Source: Hydractinia symbiolongicarpus (taxonomy: Eukaryota; Cnidaria; Hydrozoa; Anthoathecata; Hydractiniidae). Taken from it: 64,000 nucleotides of DNA. Under the pieces are notes generated by a model. It saw nothing but the letters and a program-made list of their open reading frames with translations. It had not been told where the DNA came from and searched no databases. The stretch lies in contig NC_079877.1 in assembly GCF_029227915.1 (NCBI RefSeq), positions 15,169,851-15,233,850 of the forward strand, in the 5' to 3' direction. Shown one piece after another: positions 1 to 11,900 of this stretch. Position 1 is the first letter of the stretch. Each line of letters starts with the position of its first letter. A program made the position numbers and the translations under genes.

Positions 1-1130
1 GTTCAATCCTATTTCAGAAGCGCCGTGTTACTCTGTGTGAACAATACAAGTTCTAGGAGCACATGCGGCATTAACAATGACATGGCGCCAAACACCGAGT
101 TCGGAACAAACAACAAAAGAACGAAAGAAGTATAAGTGGATTGTCAATGGTGAAAATTTTTGAAAGTTTGTCCGCAATGTATTTCTAATAAATTTTAAAG
201 ATGTGTCAATCCTGATTTCCGAATGTTATTGCATAGTTGGGTCCAAGTCAAAATTTTAAAAAGCCACATAAAGCCATAAGAGTACCGAATTTGAGATTCC
301 ACCACGGTCACTGAATTTACATTCCATAGAGAATTTTTTTTATTTAGTTTGTCGTTAACTACAGAATGATGCTTTCACCAATAACATAACCCATCAAACA
401 TGAATATCCAATCCGCGTAGAGAAAACGCTAATTATTACTTTTCTCCAACACTTAAATTCATGGAGAAGCAAACAAATAAAGTAATAGATTTTCCCATTA
501 AAATCTATTTCAAGACAAGCTCTAACAAATATTAGGAAGCAGTCACAAAATTGCAGCACTCGGTTGCAGATGGAACAATAGTTATGCTATCTCAAAGAGG
601 CCGAGAGCAATTGTCCTTCCAGTGGAATTCTTGCATTACCGCACACTTACAATAGTATATTACATTCCATAGAGACTTTTCTATAGCTGCGTTTACAACC
701 GTCTTATATAATAAGCTGCAAAAGATTTATACAAAAAAAGACTTGGTACAATTTGTGACAAAAAGAGTCAAAACCAAGTACAAATTATGTTCCTAAGGGT
801 TTTAAGTGTAAGACGCGGTTGGTCTGAACTTAGGCTTAACGAGTAGCGGGTGATGACTGGAAGAAATAATGTTATTGTAAGGACTTAATGGATAGCCCCA
901 CGAAAATCCAAAAATTAGTGAATGTGGTGATTACAATTTTACGAATTAGCACATTTTACGAATTTGAGATCTCTCTGAACTCTGACGTTGTATAAATTAA
1001 AATCTGATATGACATATACAAACTTCAACAAAATTTGAGAAGGATTGTAGTAATAGTAAGAAAGCATTAAAATAAAGGGTTTAAATCAAACAAAATCCAA
1101 AAAATAATAAAATTATTCACATATGTTGCA
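1..1130. other. Gene-free AT-rich flank
   Basis: No exon, RNA gene or transposon terminus could be supported here. The only open frames are short, AT-driven and show no domain-like composition. It may be intron or intergenic DNA of a gene outside the window. Confidence 0.5.
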
Positions 1131-1445
1131 TACCGTAAATGACGGATTAAGCGCCCGGGGCTTTTATTTAATAATTTCATCTTAATAGCGGGCGGTTAAT
1201 TCAGCAGGGGTGCTTATTAATTTTCAGAAAAGCAAATGTTTTAAACTTCATTTTCATAATGTTTATGAATAAAAAATAAAAATACAAACAAAAAAGAAAG
1301 AAAGAACTACAGTAGTAATAATATATCTTTTATGTGTATGTGCTGTCCTTCGCACCGATCCGAAAAACGCCCCTTTTTAAAAAAGGGGAGGTGGAGGGGC
1401 GCTTATTTTTCTAACCATGTGGCGCCTAATTTGTCATTTACGGTA
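1131..1445. mobile_element. 315-bp MITE with TACCGTAAAT termini
   Basis: The left end begins TACCGTAAATGACGGATTA followed by a GCGCC block. The right end is its imperfect reverse complement, ending GTCATTTACGGTA. The termini match over about 25 bases with a few mismatches. The outermost TA on both sides may be the target-site duplication. The interior has GC-rich patches, including a short palindrome of AAAAAGGGGCG type near 1365-1390, and no coding capacity. This is the size and form of a non-autonomous DNA transposon; the superfamily cannot be assigned from the sequence alone. Confidence 0.7.
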
Positions 1446-2204
1446 CACATTTTTTTTCTGCTTTTAAAAAGTGTTTTGTGCCAAGGCATTACAGAGTTTC
1501 GTAGCGCAGAATGGATATGGAAGCACAAATTTGTCAATTACTGTACAGTCGGCGCTCGTTATCTTGACTACCCGTTATCTCGATCTTTTCGTATGTCGAC
1601 CAATTTTCATCTATCCCTTCGGCATTTCAACCTTCCGTACACGTCCAATATCTCGACTACCCGTTATTTCGAACTTTCCTTACCTTAAACTATTGTTACG
1701 GTTTCTTCAGTACATTTTATCACATCATCTCGACCTTTTCTGTAATTTTTCGAAATTCATCACACGAAAAAATTTGATCAGGAAAACATTCGAACGTTCG
1801 AATTTCTCAAACTTTCTCATCATCAAGATTTCGAATGTTTGCTCTTGGTTTACACATCGTGTCTGGAATAAAGCGTAAGCTTGAGTTAAAAACTGGTTAA
1901 AAAATGCAACGCTCTAAAGGAGTTGGAAAAGGAAGATGTGACACATAAAGAGGTGGCTGTTAAGTCCGGGGTACCAAGAAACACCATATCTACATAAGTA
2001 AAAAATAAGGACAAGTATTTTGCTGCTTCTGAAAAATCTTCTAATAAACAGCGAAAAATAAGAGCAGGGGATAACAAAGATCTAGATGTCGTATTTTTAA
2101 ATGGTTTATTTCCAAAAGAAGTTAATTGAGTGATGGAAATATGATAAAAGAAAAAGCATCGAGCTTTGCAAAAAAACGCGGTTTTTTTCTGCTGACTTTC
2201 GTGC

Positions 2205-2245
2205 ATTTGTGCAACCATCCATTTCAGATGGATGGTTGCACAAAT
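2205..2245. repeat. Perfect 18-bp hairpin
   Basis: ATTTGTGCAACCATCCAT (2205-2222) is followed by five bases and its exact reverse complement (2228-2245). It lies where the Tigger reading frame is lost and the antisense HIRAN-like fragment begins, so it may mark a rearrangement or insertion boundary. Confidence 0.85.
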
Positions 2246-2265
2246 AGAAAAAGGGGTATGATTTT

Positions 2266-2652
2266 TATTTATTAAAATACATAATTTATTTTTCAATACT
2301 TCTATACACTGTTCAGTACCAGCAAAAACTAACTTGCAGAGTACCTGCATGCCATCGGCATCTCCCAAATTAACAGGTCTTCCTGTTATAGTTACTGTAC
2401 AGAAACCCATTTCATCTGCTCTAAGAAAATAAGAAATGGTCTTGGCAAATTTTCCGGATCTCCCAAGTGGCAAATGTCCGACTATTATGCTGTCTTATTC
2501 AACACAGACTGCATATTTATCTCTGGGATTTCCTTTTTCTTTTTCGCTCGTTAAAGATCCCCCCTACGACAAGAGTCCAAATACTTTGATATACGTGATA
2601 ACGTTTGACATAATATGCCGTATTAAAAGGAAAGGGAATTTCTTGTTGGTCC
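2266..2652 (-). pseudogene. HIRAN-like domain fragment, frameshifted, antisense inside Tigger
   Basis: Read on the minus strand, 2652 downward gives YHVYQSIWTLVVGG and then, after a shift of frame near 2545, DKYAVCVE, a stop, and IVGHLPLGRSGKFAKT, followed by FLRADEMGFCTVTITGRP and MQVLCKLVFAGTEQ. This succession (an FHVYxxIWxP start, a DxYAVxV strand, a VGHLP motif, then VTGxxxNxGDxxGxxVPCK) is one I recognise from many uncharacterised invertebrate proteins and likens to HIRAN-type small DNA-associated domains. It is not part of any Tigger transposase, and it runs against the transposase direction. One frameshift and one in-frame stop show that it is dead. The identification rests on motif memory, so a profile search would be decisive. 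Confidence 0.5.
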
Positions 2653-4193
2653 AAAATCATCTGGGCTAAATGAATTCTCTGCATTCCCGTCTTCTCTAAG
2701 TTTGAAGCAAAATGCAAGGATTTGCTCTTTGAAAAGTACTCGTAAGAGTCTACGTTAATCAGAATTCGAATGGTGATTCGAACTTGGATTCGAATCTGGA
2801 TAGAAAAGTAAAAAAACATTCTTGTCCGTTTTCAGGCATTCCGTAACGTTCAAAACGGTTGTTGGTGAAAGCAATTCCGTTCAGTCTGAAATGACAGCAT
2901 TTTGGTTTGAAACAACATTTCCCACACTCTTGTCCAATCATAAACTTGAGAATATATATAATGCTGACGAATATGGCCTCTTCTTACCCAAAAAACATTT
3001 CATCTCCAAAGTGTTCGAGTGGGAAACACAGCAAAGTAAGGATAACAAGCTTGGTAGCAGCCAATGCAGCTGGCGAGAGGCTTCCAATGTTTGTTATTGG
3101 TAAATCAAAAAACCCTCAATGTTTTGAGAACGTAAGTTCCCTGACTTGCAGATATAGGTCCCAAGAGAAAAGTTGAATGGATAGCTCTTTGTTGAAAGGA
3201 TGGGTTTGAGAGATCGATTGGAAATTTCAAAGTAAAAATCTAAAAGTTGCCTTGATAATTGACAATTGCCCAGTCCATCTAATCATTGATGTTCTCACAA
3301 AAGTAAACCTTATCTTCCTACCACCCAGCACAACGTCAGTTTCCCAACCTATGGACCAAGGAGTCATTAAGTGTCTTAAAGCTCGATACCGTCGTCGTTT
3401 AGTAAAGCTCATGATTCAACGTCTGGATTAAGGAAAGGATTTGCCGCCGAAAATTTCAATACTTCGTGGAATGCAGCTGTTTGTTTCTTCATGGGAGGAT
3501 GTATAAAGAAAAGGCCATTAACTGTTTTAGGAAGGCAAACATTTCTACCAAAGATCAAATTGATTCTATTGAAGATACTGATGACTCCTATAAAGATTTA
3601 ACCTACCGGAGTTGCAAGAAAAGGATCCCAACTTGTTACCTGAAAAGTTAGCAGCAGAGGAATTTGTCGACATTGACTTTCAGGTTATCGCAACAGATAG
3701 CCCGGTCACTGATGAAAATTTATCCAATCTGTAACAGACGTAGACGACAAAGAGGGAGAATAATGATGACGAAATTGAAGTGTATGATGAACCTATTGGA
3801 AAGCCATTGAAAATTGAGGTTGATGCTGCCATAAAACATTAGGAACTTTATCCCTTTTAGCGGCAACGGCAACGACATGCGCTCTTTATTACGGCGTTTA
3901 GAATCTTTTGTAAATAAGGGTAGAGTAACTGCTAAAAGGCAAAGTAGCATTTTAAAATTTTTGAAATGGTTATATACATATAGCATGAGAATAGTAATAA
4001 TTGGTTTTTCTGATTATCTAATTTAAAAATTTAAATAATTTTTTTAATGTGTGCATGATATTGGAAAACTTTCCTTATCTCGACCTTTTTCACAATTGAC
4101 GCTCCTTATGTCCACTATCCACTATCTCGAACTTTCGTTATCTCGACCTTTTTCACGAATCCTGCGGAAGGTCGAGATAACGAGCGTCGACTG

Positions 4194-4531
4194 TATATAC
4201 ATAGAGTACATCAAGATTATAGTTTAAAAAAAAAATAGTTTCGCAGAAGCAAAGACTAAATTGAGGAAATTACGATGACTTTTATATAATAATTATAAAA
4301 ATTTAACCCTTAGTAGTAACAATGCCGAAAACAGATTTTTCTATTTTCTTATAAATATTGAATGGGAACAATCGCCCCCTCTCCCACACCACCAGTAGCT
4401 GCATATTTAAAAGGAAGAGTCAATTGTTGGCGAATGTCCATCCGTAGAATGTTTATAGTAAAAAGAACAACATAAAACTCTATTTAGACACAATGTTAAA
4501 TCTTTTAAAATCTTAAAGACCACGTAAGAAG
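4194..4531. other. Intergenic, between Tigger element and receptor 3' end
   Basis: This should contain the 3' untranslated region of the receptor that ends at 4532 on the minus strand. I see no clear AATAAA signal and no other feature. Confidence 0.4.
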
Positions 4532-7500
4532 TTATGATTTCGTTTCATTTAAAGCTATTCCATTGTCTACTCCTGAATTATCATCAGAGCAGCACGTTTT
4601 AAAGACACAACCTAACAGAGAACACAGTGCTGATAAGCATGCTATAACTATTCCAGCTATTGCACCATCACTCAATCCAGTGTCGTAGTCATACGATGGT
4701 CTAATCGTACCTAAAACAAAAGCTTATATTAGTGCGTGGGTTAAACGTAGAAACGTTATAAACAACATGAACATCATAAACATTCGAAAATAACGATGCA
4801 ATGTGAATCTTCCTCCATTCACTCGCGTAAACGAATCATTTTGAATCAGTTTTAAGTTACATTCTAAATTCACAAATTTATGTTACATCTTCATGTAGCG
4901 CAAAAATAAATCAACGGAAAAATACATACGTTTTTTATACAAAGGTGTTGTGTAAATATACTCCATCGACGGTCCTTTTAATAAGGCCTCGTTTGTAACG
5001 TAAATAGTAATTTTATAAGTTGTATCCGCCAACTGTTTCTCCGTGATGTACGACGTGAGAGATGTTCCTCTGGTTGTACAGTTCATGGAGATTTTGCTTG
5101 TGATATTGTACTTACACAGTTCGTTACGATATACGGTATAGCGGCCACCACCATCTTCCACTGGAGGCAAATACTTGATCAGCATTTTAATATAAGTATA
5201 TCTCACGGAGAATTCGACAACACTGATGTTTCTAACAGGTCCTGGTGTCACTATAAAAAGAATTAGACATTAGAATTTAAGTTTACAGCAACAGACGTTA
5301 ATTAAACTATTTTTGAATGGTAAAAACCATAACATGCTGCAATGTAGTCCTTAACAACCTTCGAAGATGCACACTGGTATTACCCCTTCTCAGATTGAAG
5401 AAGTTAATATCATTCTGCGTTTTAAAAGTCAACAATATTCTTTCGAATATATGCACTTTCAAGCTCAAAAGAATGAATACAAACCAACTTTGTTGCTGTG
5501 AAGCATAAAGCCCTGGTGAGATTTTAAATGAATTTTTCTCGAATCTACGACATTATTAAAGGACTAGTCTGTAACTCATGGATAAATTGATTTGATCGCT
5601 CGTCATTCTTACTACACCGCATTTTTGTGTCTGCAAATAAATACAGCTTGGAAATATTTATACGTAACGACACAGTAAAATATAGTATATCACACATCTT
5701 TTTGATTTTCTATATTTTTGTGTTGTGAAAAAATTTTAGTGCGATAACTAGTTTGTTATTAGCAAGACAAAAAATTGCTAATTTTCCGTCCACTATTTCA
5801 TTCTTCCGCTTAAGGAATTACAGCCAGAATATTTGCTTGAAAAAGTAATTTTTTAAGACAAAACAAAACATGTTCAGCTGGCGTATAAAGAAGTGGTCTC
5901 TTTGTTGCCATAGGTCATAAGACAAAATAAAAGTTATATCAATGTCATATGGTTTCAATTTTACATTTTTCTTTATTTTTTTCTATTTTTAAAATCTTCT
6001 TAAGATGCTTCCTTAGCTTTAACAAAACGAGTAAACTATCCATTACATTTTTTGATTTTTTAAGGCTTGGCTTTGGCTTGCCGTAAACTTTCTAAACATA
6101 AAAATCTAGGCTAAAAATGTACTCCGACTTTTGGGAACGATGACCAAACTGCACGGGTCATTGTTGTCAATATAATGCAACGGGAAGCACATATGGAGCC
6201 AATTTTAATCCATATATTTCTAGTATATACATAGTATACATAAAAAATAAAATTTGTGAGTATTTCATGTGACCATGAAGTTTTTATTACTTTTTTCATT
6301 AATATCTAATAAAACCAATATGTAACAAATCACAGTATTTTGGGACCTTCTAACAAATGATTCAAACATACTATAAACATACTATGGGTAAAACTAACTT
6401 TATGCGTGATAGTATAGCCACCACACCCCCAAACTCCCCCCACCCCCTCAAAAAAAAAAGAAAAGAAGAATCTGGAACTCGGGATCACTCGATTAAACAT
6501 TTCTTACCCATTCTTGGTAATGTAAAGTTGATCCATTTAGTAGGATTTGATTTTCCAACATAATTTTCCGCATATAGTTGAACTTGATAGCTAGTTCCAT
6601 TTTGAAGATCTGATATGCCTTTATAGCTACTCCGTATAACATACGTTTTGATGTAACCATCTTGCTTGAGAGTAAGTGTGTAGTTGATTGCACGGACGTC
6701 GTACCTCCATGATACGTCTACTGTGTGGTAGTTTCGAACACGAACAACAAATATAGTGATGTTTCCAGGTGCAGCTGTAAGTAAATATAAACTACAAGTA
6801 CTAAAAAATGCATTTAAAAGACCAAAAATATTGGATCGTACCAAAACTTTAATTTTATGGGTTTATTTTCTGGAATCTTAAACGTGGTGAGATTTTATTC
6901 AGTCTTAATTTATTAGCGACAAAAAAATGCGTAAAAATCTCTAGTAATATCGATAATTTGAGATTAATTTACCAAATTGTATATTTTATGATTTTTTTTC
7001 TTAAAAATCAGCAATATTTAGGATATTCGTAACAGAAGTATTTTGAATTTTATTGGTACTTTCTGTATTAAATGGTAAGGGATTTTATGGTGGTTTTAAA
7101 CCATGCTAACTTTTACCATTTAATAGCTTAAAGCATAAAAAAAATCGCACTTTAAAATAGTGTTGAACACAATGCAAAAAGACTATAAAACATATAAAAC
7201 TGTTGGAGCCAATTATATCCTTCCGCTTGAAAATTACCGTAATTAATCTTGACTAATTTTGACAAAAAAATGTGCGAATAGAACAAGATTTAATATTTGA
7301 GCTAAACTTACAACAATTGATTTTTTCATCCGAAAAATCTCCACAATCGTCTCTATTGTTGCAATGTTGAGAATTTCGAATACACTTGCGAATATTCGGG
7401 CATGCCCAACCATACCTACATTCCCCTAAAATGCAATGTTTTTAAAAATTTGTTAACTTAATAAATATGATTATTAATATTATAAAAAACGCGACAAAAT

Positions 7501-8920
7501 GCGACAGGAATATACAGTAAGACTCATCACATATCATATCACAACTACGATTCATTTACTTAGTAATGTCTTGCTGACACCCAGGAGGTAGGCACAGAAG
7601 CAAAAGCGAAAGCAGACGGGAATAAACACTAATAAAGCAATTGAAGAAGACGTGGAAAATAAAGCATGCGTTAAAGCAAGAATACCAAAATATTTTCGAT
7701 ATGTTTTAGTTGCATGTATTTTTAAAGATAGATCGGGAAAGGATTAGCTCGGGAATGTGTCGCTAAAAAAAACTAGAAAATGTTTATGGCCCCCCTTAAG
7801 TGCACATCGTTTTTCTATATTCCCGACCAATTAGCTATATTTAGCAGATATTGGAATAATTAGGGCGGGTGGCATAAACACATACCTCTAAAACAAATTA
7901 AGGAAAATGAGGAGGATCAATACTAACAAAATCGAACACAATTAAATAAAAATAGGACTTGAGTTTAAAGGTGATTTTTCTCTGCTTAAAAAAAATCCTT
8001 TTTCTAAATTAGTGTGCTTTTTTGTCTGTTTGTGTCGATGCCCTTTGCGTTTGGGAAGGATATAATCAAAATTTGACATAATTTCTTCTTTGTTCTCCTT
8101 TTTTAATTTTTCCTTACTTGCGCAAATAATAAAGTCTGCTTTACACTTTGCTTCAAACCTAATGCGCATGCCTACTTCACGTGTCTCTGCGTCTGGTTTA
8201 GATGTGAGTAAGGGTTAAGACACACTTACTTTTAAAACCTAAAATAGCCCCCACCAAATGACGCTTTCTAAGAACAGTATTGTCAGCTTCACATGTGTAC
8301 CAACCAACATCAGTTTTTGTGATATTGTAAATTTTAAAATCTGCCTTTGCTATACTTTTTGTATAGACGGTGTAAGTCATTTTTTGTCTGGTGTTGTTTG
8401 TGATGACAGTACTGTTCTGCTTCCATGTAACCGTAATAGGTAGTGGATTTGCTCGTATCAAACAGTTCACTGAGAAGATCGTATCATACGTTGCTGATAC
8501 ATTATTAAGAGAGCCAAATATAGACAAATCTAAAAAAAAAAGTGGGATAATAAAATTATTTCTAAAATGCTTACCAATCTATATTGTTTTAATATTTATT
8601 ATTTGTTAGGTTGGTTTGAAACGTAGAATTGGATATCTACTCACGAAAAATATGCAGATAGGCAGTCTTGCTTTCTAACACTGTTGTGTTACCATTTACC
8701 ACAGCACAAGAATAATTCCCTTCATGAAATATTTCTGTTTTGTAGAGGAATAGCGTGTTATTCTCGTACACATTGCAGAAAAATGTAGTACAATTCACTT
8801 TATTTCCGTTGTGAAACCATGTGATGTTAACAGTCGCGTTTGTGACACAATCCAGCGTGACATTGTCACCTTCAGTCGCATTGGTGACCGCTGGAGAGAT
8901 GGTAATAGCAGACGAGGATG
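4532..8920 (-). CDS. Type I membrane receptor: Ig-Ig-LDLa-FN3-FN3-TM (5' end missing)
   Basis: Six exons join in frame on the minus strand, all introns phase 1: 8920-8645 (Ig), 8529-8230 (Ig), 7425-7312 (LDL-receptor class A), 6774-6508 (FN3), 5250-4930 (FN3), 4710-4532 (TM and tail). All borders are GT/AG. Ig1 has VTLDC, NITWF and EGNYSC; Ig2 has FSVNC, ITVTWK and VGWYTC. The LDLa exon has six cysteines and the acidic CNNRDDCGDFSDE calcium-binding box. The FN3 exons show conserved W/Y and NGTSYQVQLYAEN-type strands. The last exon encodes GAIAGIVIACLSALCSLLGC, then CC and an acidic tail of about 25 residues with no kinase or obvious ITIM. N-glycosylation sequons are frequent. The product is about 485 residues as seen, a cell-surface adhesion or recognition receptor. 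The first exon (signal peptide, ending phase 1) was not found upstream to 13.8 kb, so it lies farther away or was missed. Intron 2-3 and the introns around the FN3 exons hold only AT-rich DNA. The ligand and function are unknown. Confidence 0.88.
6421..6449 (-). other. G-run cluster in receptor intron (possible G-quadruplex)
   Basis: On the sense strand of the receptor gene, runs of five to six G separated by TG and AGTTT lie about 60 bases past the donor of the first FN3 exon and next to a poly-T stretch. This could fold as a G-quadruplex in the pre-mRNA. Confidence 0.35.
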
Positions 8921-11900
8921 CTGCAATATATAAAAATGTAAATTGTTGGTGATATGTATGAAGGTATGTCTTTCCCCATCTAGATGACAGAAAATAGAAA
9001 ATGGAATCACATCGTATGGACAATTGTTGTTGCCCATGAAGTTTAAAAGTATTATTAAGTTCACCTATTGCATTTTAAACTGAACTTTAAAACAGTCGGA
9101 TGTCAAGAAATGAGTGTTTTGTTTATGAGCAACATATTATTAAGAAAAAAAACCCATAATGTCTCAAAAATATTAAAAGAACAAAATGCTTCTATAAAAA
9201 TATTATCTGAAGTAGAAAAAAGTTTCTCTGACACATAATAAATATACACAGTCAGTTATTGTAAAGGGAAGCTTTTTTATTTCAATCAGTTATTAAAAGT
9301 AATTTCTTAGAAAATGTAGTACCTATAACAGAAAGAAAAGGCAAAAAAATAAACACCATGATACACTTCTTGCAGTCTTGTTCTTCTACAAAAAGATTTT
9401 AACTTCCTTACGAGATATTATTATTTACTAGCTATCATCTTTAAGATTTCTAAAAAAAAGAGAATTGGAGACATATGTAAAAACAATATACTTTACTAGC
9501 TAACTAAAACAATGTACTTTCTTAATATAAACATAAAAAATAATAAATAATCCTGTGTTTACAAAAACATGCAAACAAAATGCATTAAAAATATCTTCTT
9601 AAGAACTAAGACCGCTATAAAAAATATACTCATATATCACAGAGCGTTTTGAAGCAACTTAATGTAAAGAATTGATTTTGTGCTTATGCAAAATATTTTA
9701 ATTAAAATAATAAAAGGATTTAAAAAATCTAAAGAAAACAGTAAACTACAAATAAGCTTATTCCAACATAAACATACTTTTGTCAACAATGGTTTGTGAA
9801 TAAATAAAAACCTTTGTGAAGAACTTCGATTATGTATGAGCCATGTTGTTTTAATTATATACACGTACTTTTTTTAAAATATGTTTTTTATAAGAAAATA
9901 GGCCTCAAATATCTCAAAATATTAAGAAAATTTTAAGAAAATCCCTAGATGTGTTAAGATTTAATTTTTGAAGATCTTTAAATATACATTCACAGTTGCT
10001 CACCATAATTTCAAAACACAACATAATCAAGTTTCTTTTTTTTTCCGAGTCATATATACATCCTCACAAAGTTTTATCCTAAATATAACAAAAGAAGTCT
10101 TTGTTCTTTAATAAATGTATCTTAAATATTTGGTAGTTATTTATAAAGAAAAAAACAAAGAAAATAGAGAAATAAAAATTAGGAAAAAATAATAATGTGT
10201 AAACCAGGTTTGTTACAGCGACAACGTTGGTTATAAAAACGCAAGAAGTATCTGAAATGAAAAAAAGGTGTTACCAACCAGATGAGTTCCATATTACGTC
10301 TCAGCTTGTTTTGCAGTAAAGATTAAAAAAGGTATTTACGGCATCTGTAACTTATCAAAAAAGTTGTAAGTGATTAAAAAAGCTTGTAAAACGATATTAG
10401 GAAATAGGATAATTATTTTACAAAGGGATTACAATCTAATATACCATACCTTGGTAAGACCTACAATGAAGTATGGTGTTTAAGAATAATAGATCTGTAG
10501 GACACAAAATTTTAAACATATTTATTGAATAACTAATGACCATAAAGTGGATAGCTCAGCAAAATTTCTAAAGGAAAATACTTTTTTATAGACGGACCAG
10601 TTTTTTTTTACAGTCAATTCTACATGGAAACGTAGGTACGACTCATTTTTTTATAACGAATCTTTTTACTTCGGACAGCTGTGGTCCTTATGCATTTAAA
10701 CCAAACAAATTAAGGATAAAAGATATAATTAGAAAAATGATAATGTCAATCAACCTTCTTAAAGCAAAATTATAACGCTATTGAATCTCACTATTGAAAA
10801 TCGCGTTGATTTTATAAAAAGAAATGTTATCTTAAAAGCAATTTTAATTTTATAAAAGGTATTATTATATTACAATATTTTCACGATGACATTCCATAAC
10901 ATATTGGTACAAACATATTGTTCTACCACACGAACAGACTTCTATTAAATGCAAAAACATTAACGTTTTTGTGTGTTAAGTTTCGCTGCATGCATAACAG
11001 AATCACCATATGAGTTTTATAAATACATCCTGGTACCCCTCTTAACTGCGTATAATCATAACTCAAGTTGTTTTAGCTTTAAAAACCCTCTAAAGACCTT
11101 GTGATTGTCTCATTAATTTTCTTTAAGCTTTACCGCTATAATTAGTAAAGAAACAGAACTGTTGTCGTTTCGTAAAATATTATCTTTTGGAATCAAAGTG
11201 TTTTCAGAATTCGCGAAAGTCTCTGCCAGCAATTTTTCTTTGTTCCTTATTTATTTCCATCTATCTGTAATATATTTATTTCTAGAGGAGTTTCAAACTC
11301 GTTACTTTACCATGCATGACTACAAAGAGGTATATTCTTGCGAGAATATACAAGGCATCATGTTTTTTTTGTTAAAATGCCACTGTACGAAATTTTACTC
11401 TCTGAGGTATACAAACTCTTGAGCCGGCGAAGGTTAGATTTTGCAAATGTCACTTATATGCTTTAACTGATCTGCTTTTTGCAATTAAATTTAACTGATC
11501 AAGGATACAAACATGGTCGAAAACAAATATTCTTTTAAACTTTTTTAAAAAAAGCTAGGGGTTTATGTTAGAATCGAGTCAGCGATTATTTTACTTTGTC
11601 ACGCATGCTTGCGTGAAAAGCTCTGGAAATTAAGGAGAATATTTACCAAGTGAATATACGTTTTGCGTCAACATTTACAATTCGCTTTGTGAAAACTCCT
11701 TTTATAATCTTTTAACTAATCAGAACGAAATTTCCAGTCTTTATTTTTTAGGTAAAATAAATGCTAGAAAATATGCAACATAACTGCCTTGTTTTTAATC
11801 CTCAAAAGTGTTTACATTCGCCTAATGTTTTTTTGCTTCTCGTGAAAATAAAAGAGATCTCTCGTAGCTAATTCCATTCGTTATTTATGATTTGCTGCGT

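Larger units (their letters stand above)
1903..3560 (+). pseudogene. Tigger/pogo transposase remnant (CENP-B HTH + DDE)
   Basis: The N-terminal piece (about 1903-2130) reads NALKELEKEDVTHKEVAVKS and then a VPRNTIST-like recognition helix, the layout of a pogo/CENP-B psq-type DNA-binding domain; it has a stop just after the helix. The catalytic part is spread over several frames from about 2830 to 3420. It contains the first Asp in IYNADEYGLF, a GERLPMFVIGKSKNP segment, the second Asp in LIIDNCPVH and the third in QPMDQGVIKCL. A CFRKANIS-like motif follows near 3510-3545. This order and spacing are typical of Tigger transposases, which cut and paste the element at TA sites. At least three frame changes and several stops make it inactive. 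The segment between the HTH and the DDE core is interrupted by foreign sequence. Confidence 0.85.
1546..4193 (+). mobile_element. Pogo/Tigger-type DNA transposon, decayed, full length
   Basis: The element is bounded by inverted termini CAGTCGGCGCTCGTTATCT on the left and the complement of CAGTCGACGCTCGTTATCTC on the right. Each is flanked directly by TA (1544-1545 and 4194-4195), as expected for Tc1/mariner-pogo insertion. A second sub-terminal block of CTCGAC/TTATCTCGA repeats lies inside both ends. The length, 2.65 kb, is normal for an autonomous Tigger. The interior carries remnants of a CENP-B-like helix-turn-helix and of a DDE transposase on the plus strand, plus an antisense insert near 2.2-2.65 kb. 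Stops and frameshifts are many, so it is not autonomous. Confidence 0.88.
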
